Of a DNA stretch of 64,000 nt, positions 48,971-60,991 are shown piece after piece; the first letter of the stretch is position 1, and every line of letters starts with the position of its first letter. The translations under genes and the position numbers were made by a program. The notes beneath the pieces are model-generated. The model saw nothing but the letters and a program-made list of their open reading frames with translations. It did no database searches and was not told the origin of the DNA. The DNA is from Nymphaea colorata (Eukaryota; Streptophyta; Magnoliopsida; Nymphaeales; Nymphaeaceae), in NCBI RefSeq assembly GCF_008831285.2, contig NC_045145.1:7562802-7626801 (forward strand), in the 5' to 3' direction.

Positions 48971-49615
48971 TTATGTGTGTGTATAGCCATTTTGAGTTCT
49001 GTCTAATTACGGCCAGCAGCCACCTAATACATTGAATCCGACAGTATGTTATGAAAGTCTGGAAGATTTCTCTGTCCAAACCTGAGCGATTGTTAAGGAG
49101 ATTGAGAGCGAAGATTAAGTTGGGAAAAATAAAGATCCACTTGTATTTTCAGGAGATTGAAAATCATGTCTTAGTTCAAGTTATTTTTATTAAAAAAGTT
49201 TTATCTTTCCACCATCAAACTTTGTGTAATATAAGTGTTGGTCATTTTTTTATAATTTAAAAAAACATGATTAAAGTCAAACAACGACTAATTTAATGCA
49301 CGCTCATCGAACTAACAGCTGCATGGACTTTTTATTTTACGGAGTAAAAGCGACTTGTTACATATTGTGCAAGACGTTGCTGTTATCAAATACTAAGGCG
49401 AAAGTTTCGTGTTGCATTTATTCTCAAAGCTAACTATTGTTAAAGCACATGTTGGGCGGTGCTTGATAGAAATTTTTTGCGTTTCTAAACTTTCGTCATG
49501 ACATGCTGTACATTTAGAATATCATTAATGTAATAATTTTCTAATATTCTGAGAAAGTCTATTAATTAACGAGGAGTTGCCTTCGTGACGCTCATGGTGG
49601 TTGATGTTGCTTTCG

Positions 49616-49752
49616 TTAATGCTGTTGACATCTTTACAAAATTATGCTCTGGTGTCGTTGGCAAGATATCACACAATAATTCATTCTTTAATGCTGTTGA
49701 CATCTTTAAAAAAAAAATCTCTGGTGACGTTGACATGATATTACAAAATGTA
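49616..49752. repeat. 72-bp tandem duplication
   Basis: TTAATGCTGTTGACATCTTT starts at 49616 and 49688. The second copy is slightly shorter and diverged. Confidence 0.85.
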
Positions 49753-50367
49753 GTGCCCTAAAGATTAGTAAACTCTCCGTATAATATTAATCTAAGTGCA
49801 CAAAACTTGAGTAATATTCTAATATTAAATAATGAAGCTTTGTGATTTTGCTTTTCCGAATGATATTCAAAAGAATACAATTATGGGATTTGGCAAGATA
49901 TTCAAAAAAAATATTTTAAAAGACATAGTTTAGGTATGTGTACAAATTTTGAAAATATCATGGGCTCCACCATCTCCACCCCCACAAAAAAGAAAAAAAG
50001 AAAAGTCTTGAAAGTACCATTCGCCCACCTCCATCTCTTCTTTTGGATGTGATGAATGAGAGAGAAACAAAAGGGAGCAAAAGAGTGGGGATACAACATA
50101 ATGTCCCTTGAACCACATTAAATGCCTTTCAACCCAGTACCAACATCTTTCTCCATGACCAATTGCACTATACCCATCAGTTGATGAGGGAGGGCAAGAA
50201 AGAGAGAGTTCTGAAAAGGACAATTTCTGTAATTAATATGTTGTTTGAGGCCAAATGACTTCGCCAGGCATTTTTATGAAACTTGGTCGTAAATTGAGGT
50301 TCTTTTACTTACCAAGTTTTGCACATGAAAGCTCTTGCTATCATTTAAGTGGTTAGACCATAGTAGT

Positions 50368-50778
50368 AGGGATGTCAACCGATCAGATTCGGAGTGGATC
50401 TACCTTTAATCATATTCATTTCTAATACAAATAAAGAAAAGTCATATCTGAATCCGAATCTGAAATCTGATTTTATAACTCGAATGCGATCCAAATCTGA
50501 TTTTTATATTGATATCCAAGTCCGAATTCGAATTTTGAACCAAATTTTGCCCACCTTCAAAATGTAATAGAATTAGATATATGATATTTGTCTAAAAATG
50601 AATCCGACACGTATCCGTATCTAAATCCGATAGATATTTATGTATGTCCGAGATGTCATTTATTAAATCTGAATCCGATCTGATTTCTTAATTAGATATT
50701 AAATTTGTTTTCATATTCGATTTTTTCGGATCGATAAAAAAAAATATCTGTTTCAAATCGAATATATCGACATCCCTA
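50368..50778 (+). mobile_element. Miniature transposon, family M2, complete copy
   Basis: It has terminal inverted repeats TAGGGATGTC (50368-50377) and GACATCCCTA (50769-50778) and an AT-rich interior with recurring GAATCCGAATCTGA motifs. Length is 411 bp and there is no ORF. The 8-bp flanks do not match, so the superfamily is unproven; the sequence style resembles hAT-type MITEs. Confidence 0.65.
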
Positions 50779-51389
50779 TTTCAAATTAAAGATGAAGAAG
50801 ACTTCCACAATCACAATGAACTATATAACTGGCAGTAGTCTTGAATCATATGCCTAACCTTAACTCCTCATATAAGAAGCAAAGAAACTTGTCTACCATT
50901 GTAGAATGTCAAACTAATATTAATTAATATATAATTTGTTATACCTAGAAAGCAAACTAACGTAATAGAAAGCCATATTATGAAGTTCCTTCCTCTTTAA
51001 CAAGTGCGCGGGTCTTTGCCAATTGCCGCCATTGCTTTTAATTAGTACATCCCAATCGTCATGCAACCGTGTCGGTTCTAACCAAATTACGTGCGTCAGC
51101 CCAAGTGGCAAATCTTCTACGCACATTTGGATTGGTTACCAGCCATCGCATTCGATGGTGGAGCTACATATACTTACATACATTCATGTGCTTTCAAGTA
51201 TTTGTTTATTTATATACAATAATGCTAAATGAAAATTTTAAAATAGCATCTCCTCGGGCTTGCGTTGTTATTTCTCCTTCTTCCTCTACCTTTCTCTATG
51301 TTGCATCAATGCCTATATACTAATGAAAATTCCTAAAATATTGGAATGAAAATTCCTAAAGTATTGCCTCCTTCTACAAAGTGGTTGTA

Positions 51390-51590
51390 GGCCTGACCAT
51401 GGGGCTGGCGGGAGCCCGGTTTTGGCCGAGCTTGGGTTCCATTTGTTTTGATTGGGTTAAAATAAAAAAAATATTTTTTAAATATAAAATAAAAATTTTT
51501 GAAATCCAGGCCGGTCTTTTCAAACCCAGGTCCGGGCCCAGTTGGGCCGAGTAACAAGTATCAGTCGAGTACCTGGACCCAATGCAGAGG
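51390..51590 (+). mobile_element. Miniature transposon, family M1, copy 2
   Basis: A shorter relative of 46594-46910 in the same orientation. Shared landmarks are GGTTAAAATAA in the centre, CCGGTCTTTTCAAAC versus CCGGTTTTTTCGAGC, and the GGGCC(G/C)AGT.. arm. Confidence 0.55.
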
Positions 51591-51860
51591 CTTGTTGCAC
51601 TCAAACCTTACCCAAAACTGTACACTGGGATATATAATAACCAAAATATCTTTGACTTTTTTTTAAAAAACTCCTTTTAGGAGGACTTACTAGTTTAAAA
51701 TGCACACTATTACATAAAAAATTTACAAAATTAATTTCCTGTTGGTTCACATTTGTGCGTGCACAACTCGATCGATCTCCCCTCGAAATTGCATCAGTAT
51801 TCGAAGACCTGGCTAGAAGCGGGTTCTCGTTCCGAGTCCTCGGCAAAACGAGTTGTGTTT

Positions 51861-51866
51861 CACGTG
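51861..51866. promoter_or_regulatory. G-box CACGTG upstream of GH3
   Basis: A palindromic CACGTG 424 bp before the GH3 start codon, a bZIP/bHLH-type site. Close to an auxin-response core. Confidence 0.35.
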
Positions 51867-51891
51867 CTTAAAATAACTAAGACTGAGGACA

Positions 51892-51897
51892 GAGACA
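51892..51897 (-). promoter_or_regulatory. Auxin-response core (TGTCTC) upstream of GH3
   Basis: GAGACA on the + strand is TGTCTC on the minus strand, 393 bp before the GH3 start codon and 26 bp from a G-box. Auxin-inducible GH3 genes typically carry such ARF sites, but a single hexamer can occur by chance. Confidence 0.35.
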
Positions 51898-52136
51898 AAA
51901 AAAAAAAAAAAAAAAAAAGGAAAGACAACAAACAAACCAAAGTTGGCAAAAAGTACTCCATAAAGACAAAGTGAGTAAATTACGTTTCATTCCCCTTGGA
52001 GATCAGAGCAAACCTGCTCTTGTGCGTGCAAGCAACGGTAAGCAGATGCTTCGTTGGCGTCACGTTAATTTTCTTAATCTTCATTGACTGGAGTGATGTT
52101 AACTTTCTTAATTAGTTTACGAAAGTCTACGGGAAT

Positions 52137-52158
52137 TATATATATATATATATATATA
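52137..52158. repeat. (TA)n run, possible TATA region of GH3
   Basis: A TA run of about 22 bp, 130-150 bp before the GH3 ATG. It could serve as the TATA element or be a simple repeat only. Confidence 0.6.
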
Positions 52159-52289
52159 ATTTTTTTTTAAAAGCCTGGTAGAAGCAACTATCCACAGCAG
52201 TCACTACTGATATATAAATTACAGGTTGTGGCTAGAAGTAACTTAACCTCTACTTACAGAAAAGAGAGAGAGAGAGAGATTTGGGGACA

Positions 52290-52937
52290 ATGGCGAGCGA
52301 GTCCGATGAACGATACCGAGAAGCGTTGAAGGCGTTAGAGGAGGTGACGGGGGATGTGGATGGAGTGCAGGAGAGGGTGCTGGCGGAGATCCTGTCTACC
52401 AACGCAAACACGGAGTACCTGCAGAGGCATGGGCTTGCCGGCAAGACGGATAGGCGCTCCTTCAAGTCCAACGTACCTGTCATCCACTATGAAGATATCC
52501 TGCCCGATATCCGGAGGATAGCCTATGGTGATCCCTCACCCATTTTCTCTGCCAAACCCATCTCAGAGTTCCTAATCAGGTCTCTCTCTCTCTCTCTCTC
52601 TCTCTTACACATATGCATATTTTTGCATGGGCAAAGACCTCTTCAATTAGGAATAAATGGATACATATATATATATATCTCCTTTTTATGTTCTGGTAAA
52701 GCTGAAAAATATCCATCTAGGGGAAAAGGGACTGTAAGGTATGAGACATCTACATTGTATATATAAATTTCTACATGTATGTTTATGTGTGTGTGTGCTT
52801 TCCTCTTGCTGCATACTAGCAAAGCTTAAATTAATTCATCTATATATATGCGTGTGTGTTTGTTTTCATCTCTTGTTTTGTTCTGGTTATTGAAACCAAT
52901 CCATCTAAGGTAAAAAGTTTCCGGTTGGGATGAGAAA

Positions 52938-52968
<31 letters not shown>

Positions 52969-55900
52969 AAGAATTGTTTAAGGAAATAATCCTTAGGGTG
53001 CTAACGCGAATTCTAACTATTATCTGTAAATGTGCTATTTCTCGTTGGACAGCTCGGGTACCTCGGGTGGTGAGCGAAAGATGATCCCGGTGGCTGCAGA
53101 TAATTCTGAAAGGATCTACCAGATCCGCGGCGTCCTCCTTCCGGCAGTCTTAAACAAGTAAGAATCAAGACCTTAATTGGACTCTTTAAAACTCTTTTGT
53201 GTGGCTAGCTATCAAATTAGGTATTATTATTCTTTAGCAAATACCTCAAAGCTACTTCACTTCATGCCGGCGAGCCCGACGACATAGTTGACAGGGTGTA
53301 CCATGTTTGCCTAGGTCTCAAAGCACTCTTAAACCCTAAATCAAGCAATAGGAAAGAAGGAGTCTTAGAAACCTCAGGCTTTGCCTCCGTGCTCACCATG
53401 CATGCATGGCTAGGAAACTAGGTTTCATTTTTTTATACTTAGTAGCTGTAGGTGAAGTCATGACAGATCTGAAATCATGAACCCCCATTCTTATGGAACA
53501 ATATACATTGATCCCCATTATATGAAATATGAAAACTATACTTTGGCTTACTAAGAATAGAACAAATAAATAGTTTTCCCAAAAGAATTAGAACCCGCAG
53601 GGCAGACAAGAAGTCACTGCATACGATATATAAGGAACAGAGCTAGGCCAGAGATTTCTACATGTATACTGGCGTTAAAGACTTACATGGAAATTAATTA
53701 GTGCACTCGCACCCGCACAAATTAATTTTATTCCGGATAACTTCTCTAGATTGAATGACAGAGTCAATACCTCTTTGCATTTATTTGCAAATTCATTCCT
53801 AACTTATTGGTAATTGACAAATCCATCCCTGCCTTACTGTGATTAACAGTTTCGCTAGCTTTTTATGTTGACGAGGTCAATAAGTTAATAAAGCGACATG
53901 CCAGTATGTATATCCCACAAATTCTACAGTACTATGTATGCCATTAATTATTGTTACGAAAAGAAAATGATAGATTTGACCTACCAGCTCCATCGTTGTA
54001 ACAGTCAACCGAAACGGAGGCTGAAATAAAAATGCACTCTATGACATGTACAAGATGGGCTGGCTGTGTTAGGCCCCGAACACCCAAGCTGCCTTCATAC
54101 AGTAGCGGAAATACATTTGGACCATTATAATTGTTGAGACTAGCCCACATAATTTTGTTTATTCTTATATTGATACCTCATGGCCATTGACTTATTTACA
54201 TATTGATTGCGCATTAAAAATTAGAATTCGAGATACTAGTACCCCTCATTCAAAAATTTATGGCTTCATCACCACCTCAAGAAATACCCATTAGCCTATG
54301 AGCTCAAGGATGAATTTGTCTAAAATCTTTTCTTAGTATGCAAATTTTGCATCCATTTCTCATGCATCCCTAATTCTTTAATTTCTAGAAACTTATCACA
54401 CTTTTATTTGCATGACTTGCCTCATCACAATTAAGAAGCCGCTTGCAAGTTAATCTAGAATATTCTAGCCATTTCAAGCCTAGTTGGACTGGGTGGTAAA
54501 TGCCGTATTTATTTCCAAATGAGTGTTGTTCCTCACCACCCAGTAGAAGGTCAAAGCCTCCAGCCAACCCTTTGTCCCCATAGGCCACAGGACCCTCCTT
54601 TTAGTGTCTCAGAGTGCCACATCAGCCATGCTTAAGCTTGCACTTCTATGACCACCCTTTTGCAGCACAGAAGGTTGATACCATGGGGATCTAAAATGGG
54701 AACCAATAGTCTACTAGCCCCCCGCTCCGCCTATTGTGCCTACTTCCTTGGAGATAAATGTCTTATCTATTTACTTCTAAAATTTGCCTTTAGCTGGGTG
54801 TGGAAAAAACTTTTGCCTCTAAACTAACAAAGCAGCACAAATAAGCAACACTTCATGAGAAAGAGAAAAGGAATGGAGCTTTAGTTTTGTTTTTCTTTTT
54901 TCTTTCTTTAACATATGGGTAAGAGTATCCTCAAAAAGGTTGGCATGGCAGATGAAGTAGGAGGCAAGCAGCTAGTCTTCATTTCAAGCTCCTGTGACAT
55001 CAACTTCTATTGCTACAAAAGGGAGAGACACCGATATACAAGTTGATACATAGAAGCATCACCCTCAAACACTGAAAGTGAGCCTGGTATCCTGCAGGGA
55101 TGGGGCCAAGGCTTTCAGCTAGGCCGCAGGATGAAATACTCTTCTTACTCATCTAGGATGAAAGTAAGGAACTGAAAGTTAAAGAAAAACAATCCAATTT
55201 GTGGGTATAATAAGTCATATGGACGAATTTGCATTCTGTTTATCATAGTGACAAAGGTTGTTGGCACCAATAGTGCTTGAGCGTTTATGCAAAAATAGTG
55301 AAACCTAATTAGGCTTGTTTTTTTCTATTATCAAGAAAACATCAAGTGTGGTTTGGAAAATTAGTTTTCAGTAATCAATCTTCCATTACCTTACCATATG
55401 CAACCATTGGCTAACCATGTGTTGCTTATTAGAACAGTGGGAACATAATAAAGTCGCTTTTTACTACTCCATCTGGTCTCTTCTACGCAGCAAATAAAGC
55501 AGTTGGCCCGGAGCACTATGTTCAGTGCTTGGGTGCCAAAATGGAAAGCAGAAAGTGGAAAAAAAAAACCTTGTACATTTTGTCCATAATTAAAAATACC
55601 GACCACAAACATCTGATTTGCCTGACAGAGGTACCAATTTTGTCAACAATTGCCAAAACAGGACCTCTGTTTAAATCATGATATATATCTTGGAAGATGA
55701 GAAAGCTTTTATTTCCATGATTGCCAATGTGAGTTAAACGTAGTCATTATTTGTTATAAAAAGAAAAGGACAAGATAGTTATTGTCTTCAGCTTGACTCA
55801 TTCAGGTCTGCATTGAGCAATCATCAGTAAAAATGAGGGCTAAATCAGAAAAATCAACAACATGGGGCATATATATGACATTATAGAAAAAAAGTCGGTT

Positions 55901-58195
55901 CCCTAAATGAAAATTTTCCCAACAAGTATTTGGTAAGAATACATGCAGCAGAATAAGGAAACCATGTGTTTGGCATAAGATGCCACTAAGATTTCTCTAT
56001 AGGTTTGGAAAAGGCTACCCAAAAATATTATACGTCCCCTTGAACAATTTACTGCTAGGAGAACATGCATATGTGTTTAATGACATAAAGTTGCACTATA
56101 AATTTTCAAACAGGCTACTTAACAATGCAGATGCACCCCCTTCAAAACAATTTACTATTACGAGATTATATATACTGTTTTAGTGACGAAAGTATTGAAG
56201 AGAACAATTCAAATTAAAGAAATATGAAAGTGGTTCATTTGATTTTACTTTTATGATTTTGTTCCAAGGATTGCTTGTAGCATACATGTATGTCTAGAGC
56301 AGGTTTATGGGCATAACATGTTATGGGCTAGACATGATCAAAATGCCCCTCATGGCTAAGTGGAAGACCCCTGTATATCAACCTCCTGTATACCTGGATC
56401 TGCTTTGTTATACATATAAAGGAGAATTTCCATACATATTATATCTCAAAACGTATGTTTAAGACATAATATATAACAAAAACATGTGCAACTCCTTCAT
56501 TTATGCAGGTTCGTTCCTGGTCTGAATAAAGGCAAAGCACTCTACTTCCTCTTCATGAAAGCTGAGACTAAAAGCCCAGCAGGCATTCCCATGCGCCCAG
56601 TACTCACAAGCTACTACAGAAGTTCCCAGTTTCTCTTGCATGAATATCCCAGCATCCCCCACACTTCCCCCATCGCTTCCATCTTTTGCACAGACGTGTA
56701 CCAGAGCATGTACTCTCAAATGCTTCTTGGCCTTGCCTACCGGCTCGACATCCTCTGTATTGGTGCAGTCTTTGCACCAATCTTTCTTCGAGCCATGAAC
56801 TTCCTTGAGCAAAACTTCCATGATCTTGCAGATGATCTCGAGCATGGGACAGTGAATGCGCGAATCACAGATGCCGCCGTTCGAGCTGCATTAGAAGCCA
56901 AGTTAACTTCAGATCCAGAAACCGCAGCACATATAAGAAAGGAGTGTTCAACTAAGAATTGGCAGGGTATCATAAGGAGGATCTGGCCAGAGGCGAGATT
57001 CTTGGATGTCATAGTTACAGGTGCAACGGCACAATACATTCCAAGCTTGGAATTTTATAGTGGGGGTCTGCCCTTGGCTAGCACCGGATATGCATCATCA
57101 GAGTCCTTCTTTGGAATAAACTTGAACCCTCTCTGTAAGACTGAAGATATTGCATACACCATTATGCCTAACATTGCTTACTTCGAGTTTCAGACCTACA
57201 AATCACAAGAAAATGGTGGCCAGGGTGAAGAGGAAGAAATCGAGCTTGTGGATTTGGCTAATGTTGAGGTTGGAAAAGAATATGAGCTAGTGGTAACCAC
57301 TTACTCTGGTAAGAAATGTGCAACTGATTGCATAATTGATTCATGCGTATGCATGTCCACTCTTTAACACACGACGTTCACATTATGAAGCCTTTTATGG
57401 AACATCACACACTCACAATGCGCCATCATGCAATATTTTTTGCCACTCCAAATCAATTGATGATGAGATCATGAGAAAGAGTGATAACAACAATTTTTAT
57501 ACAAAAGAAAATTGAACAATTTCTTTCGGTGCTCTTTCCTTCCTTATATACATATGGAGTAGCTAGCTCTTGCTAATTAATTTGTCTTTAATCTATTTGG
57601 TGATGAACTAGGTCTATACCGTTACAAAATTGGAGACATCTTAAGAGTTGTGAGGTTTTACAATAAAGCACCAGAGTTCAAATTCGTCGGCCGGAAAAAT
57701 GTTTGCTTAAGCCTTGAAACTGACAAAGTAGAGGAGATTGAATTGCAGAACGCCATAGCAATTGCGGAGTCCACTCACCTTACTTGGCGTAACACAAGAG
57801 TTCTCCAGTACAGCTGCTATACAGACGTTAAGACAGTACCTGGACACTATATTTTATATTGGGAGCTCTCATCAATGAACGAAAGTGAAAATCTTCCACA
57901 AAAATCCATCATCGAGCAATGTTGCTTGACAATTGAGGAGTCATTGAACTCAGTTTATAGGTCAATGCGTGCATACTACAAAAATGCTGGGCCATTGGAG
58001 ATCAAGATTGTGAAGAATGGCACGTTTGATGAACTAATGGAAAATGCCATTGCTAAAGGCAGTTCTGCAGATCAATATAAGCCTTCGAGATGTGTCAAAT
58101 CTACAGCAATCCTGGAACTGTTAGATGCAAGAGTTGTATCTAATTGCTTCAGCCCAGGTGTTCCAAGCTGGTCCCCGGTGCCGCGACATTTTTAG
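52290..58195 (+). CDS. GH3: GH3 acyl-acid amido synthetase, group II-like (4 exons)
   Basis: GH3 enzymes adenylate a hormone acid with ATP and join it to an amino acid in the cytosol; group II members conjugate indole-3-acetic acid and so lower free auxin. Exons: 52290-52579, 53053-53157, 56509-57308 and 57612-58195, all GT-AG, 592 aa, a normal length. Visible ATP-binding motifs: SSGTSGGE (97-104), YASSE (326-330) and LYRYKIGD at the start of exon 4. QSMYSQMLLGL, CCLTIEESLNSVYR, GPLEIKIV and the end FSPGVPSWSP resemble group II rather than JAR1. The substrate is not proven. Start: the first ATG after the GA-rich leader; TTG upstream is not used. Intron 2 is 3,351 bp. A broken partial copy follows. 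Confidence 0.95.
52580..52605. repeat. (CT)n repeat at the GH3 intron 1 donor
   Basis: Intron 1 opens GT followed directly by about 12 CT units, so the 5' splice site is part of a microsatellite. Confidence 0.9.
52941..52968. repeat. (AT)n microsatellite in GH3 intron 1
   Basis: An AT run of about 27 bp, 85 bp before exon 2. Confidence 0.9.
53158..56508 (+). other. GH3 intron 2, 3,351 bp
   Basis: AT-rich, without a recognisable gene or transposon. Short open frames on either strand show no family signature. The length is large for this gene family, which suggests old insertions. Confidence 0.5.
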
Positions 58196-58298
58196 AAGGC
58201 GAAAGAAACTATGACTACCAAAGCTCTTTTTTCAAACAAGTGGAATGTGTTCAGCCAGCAAAATTTGCTTGTGTTGGAGATGACTTCTCATGGTGATT

Positions 58299-58304
58299 AA
58301 TAAA
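58299..58304 (+). terminator. Candidate poly(A) signal AATAAA for GH3
   Basis: AATAAA 104 bp after the GH3 stop. The pseudogene copy has ATTAACAAAC at the matching place, so it is part of the duplicated 3' region. Confidence 0.5.
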
Positions 58305-58476
58305 CATAAACTTATCATCTTTTCTTCCTTCATGTCTATCTTAATAGCATGATCAAGTTCAAGTTAGCAAAACGCATGGGAAAAATTAATTATTTTCGGG
58401 GTAAAATTCTTGTGGTACAGATCATGTGTGCATCTGAATTGCATATGAAGGAAGAAAGGCAAGATTCGTATATATG

Positions 58477-59660
58477 CTGCAGTTGAACACTCCATTCGTA
58501 TATATGCTGCATTTTTTGGATCAGGGCAAAGGCAAGATTCTTGGATCATAGTCACAGGTGCCATGGCACAACACATTCCAACCTTGAATTTTTATAGTGG
58601 AGGTGTGCACTTGGCTAGCACCACAAATGCATCATCAGAGACCTTCTCAAAAATAAACTTGAACCCTTTCCGTATGACTAAGGAGATTGCCTGTACCATT
58701 ATGCCTAGCATTGCGTACTTTGAGTTTCTGCCCTACAAGACACAAGAAAATGTTGGCTAGGAAGAAGAGGAAGAAATCGAGCTAACTGCCATATTGCTTC
58801 ATGCATGTGTATGTTCACTGTTTATTTACACAACGTTCAAAGTAATTATGAAGCCTTTTACGTAACATCTCACACTCACAAGTCACAATGCACCATTATG
58901 CGCCATGCAGCAATATTTGCTGTCACTCAAAGTTAGTTGAAGATGAGAACACGACATAAAGGGAGAGAGAATTACAACAATTTCTATGCCAAAAGAAAAA
59001 ACTGAACAATTTTTTAGTTTTCTTTCCTTCCTTATGCATATGTAGAGTTATTAGCTCTTCCTAATTGATCTGGCAGCATCTTGTATTGAATATATTTGGT
59101 GATGAACCAGGTCTATACCATTACAGAATTGGAGACATCTTAAGAGTTGTGAGATTCTATAATAAAGCACTGGAATTCGAATCATCAGCCATAAAAATGT
59201 TTCCTTAAGCATTGAAACTGACGAAACCGAAGAGATTGAATTGCAAAAGGCCATAGCAACTGTGGAGTCTGCTCACCTTAGCCTGCATTCTACAGTACAG
59301 CTGCTATGTAGATACCATGACAGTACCTGGGCACAATGTTTTATATTGGGAGCTCTCACCAATGCACAACAATGAAAATCATCCAACAAAGTTTGTCATG
59401 GAGCAATGTTGCTTGACAATTGAGAGTCATAGGTCAATGCCTCTATACGGCAAAAATGTAGGGCCCTAGGAGATTAGCTAGGCTAGTGAATAATGACACG
59501 TTTGATGAACTAATGAAAAATGCTATTGCTAGGGGCACCTATAAGCCTTCAAGGTGTGTCAAATATACAGCAATCATGGAACGGTTAGATGCAAGAGTTG
59601 TATCTAATTAATTCAGTCCAAGTGTTCCAAGCTGGTCCCTGGTGCCATCGCATCAAAAGG
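58477..59660 (+). pseudogene. Partial tandem GH3 pseudogene (3' half of the gene)
   Basis: 58517-58790 matches the end of GH3 exon 3, the next ~320 bp match intron 3, and 59111-59660 matches exon 4, including the splice acceptor CCAG|GTCTATACC. Exons 1, 2 and most of 3 are absent. Defects include a 2-bp deletion near 58548, YASSE changed to NASSE, CAG to TAG at about 58758, and stops and indels through exon 4. A piece at 58477-58511 matches exon 3 (the AAHIRKECST codons) in inverted orientation. It has no promoter of its own in sight and cannot make an active enzyme. It arose by duplication of the 3' end of the neighbouring gene. Confidence 0.93.
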
Positions 59661-60009
59661 GGAAGTAGTTTATGACTACAGACCGAAGCTCCTTTTTCAA
59701 ATTAATGGAATGTGTTCTGCCTGCAGAATTTCCTTGTGTTAAAGATGACTTCTCAAGATGATTAACAAACATAAACTTACCATCTTTTTGTCCTCTATGT
59801 CCATCTTAATAGCATGACCAAGTTCAAGGAAACAAATCACATGAGAAGAAATTAATTCTTTTTTTAGTAAAATCCTTGCGCTACAGGTCATGTGTGCATG
59901 CAAACTGGAACTGAAGTTTCAGTAACCTGAAAGTGGGCAGGTTTAAGCTCAAAAGTGGTTATGTTGAACGATGATTACATCAGACGTAACCATGGACTAA
60001 GTCACCTGG

Positions 60010-60585
60010 ATGATGCAATTTGACAGCTGCACCCATGCCGGCACGACTCGGGTGCGGGTGCGGTTCGGATTCGCACCCAACTCGGGTCAACAAGAGTCGG
60101 GTGCAGCTGTCCGCACCCGATCATTTTTATCTATTTTGGACATCCACCCGACTCGTGTTTGACTCGAGTCGGGTGCAGTCAAACCACGTCAAGCCTATTT
60201 TTGTCTATTTTTGATATTTTTTATTTTAAAAAATTTTAACGTTAAAAGGAGGGTTTAACATTTTTTTTCCATTTCTGTGTTCTGTCATACTTTTGTTGTT
60301 TTTTGTTTACTTGTTTATTGTTTGTACTTTGTAAGCATGTTAATGCTTAATATTTTACATTCATATACACAATACATCATAACTTATAAGTATGTAATAT
60401 ATAATATTCATATATAATTTATCCATAAAGTGTGTAGTGTAGAGTGTATAAACAGTGTGTGCCTATATATATGTGTATATATATACATATTAACAAATAA
60501 ATATTTTCGCCGCACCATCGCACCTAAATTTTTGGGGATGTGACGCACCGGCACCGGCATCCGCACGCCGCACCTAGGTGACATA
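60010..60585. mobile_element. Candidate MITE with GGGTGC-rich subterminal repeats
   Basis: Multiple GACTCGGGTGC/GCACCCGA motifs at 60045-60180 and a CACCGGCACCGGCATCCGCA cluster at 60545-60580 face each other across an AT-rich centre. Such arms are common in plant hAT-type MITEs. Precise termini were not resolved. Confidence 0.4.
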
Positions 60586-60954
60586 GACGATGGATACTTT
60601 AATGTGGTCAATTGAATGTGGTCAATTGATCTCTCCTGACAAGGAAATTGGCTTTTTAACTTTCTGATTTGTTCCCCTCCTTTCATTAACTGATGGACAC
60701 CTAAGAATTCTCAACATCATCTCGGACATTCGATTCAAAGGAAATGATTTCCTAAAAGGCATCCAAAAAAATAGAATTCAACAAATTAGCATTCTAAATG
60801 CCATAACCTGGTTTCAAATTAACCTAATGAAAGTTATGTTTAGAAAATTTTGCAATCATCTTCCCTAGCACTATATTTTACTGATATCTTATGAACAAAC
60901 ATTTGGCACAAGTCTAAGGCATCCATCCTTTCTTTTGCACAAACAGACATACAC

Positions 60955-60956
<2 letters not shown>

Positions 60957-60987
<31 letters not shown>
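60957..60987. repeat. (TA)n microsatellite
   Basis: A TA run of about 31 bp. Confidence 0.9.

Positions 60988-60991
<4 letters not shown>

Noticed and set aside
56501-56845. 114-aa minus-strand ORF
   Set aside because: It is the exact antisense of GH3 exon 3 and has no independent support.
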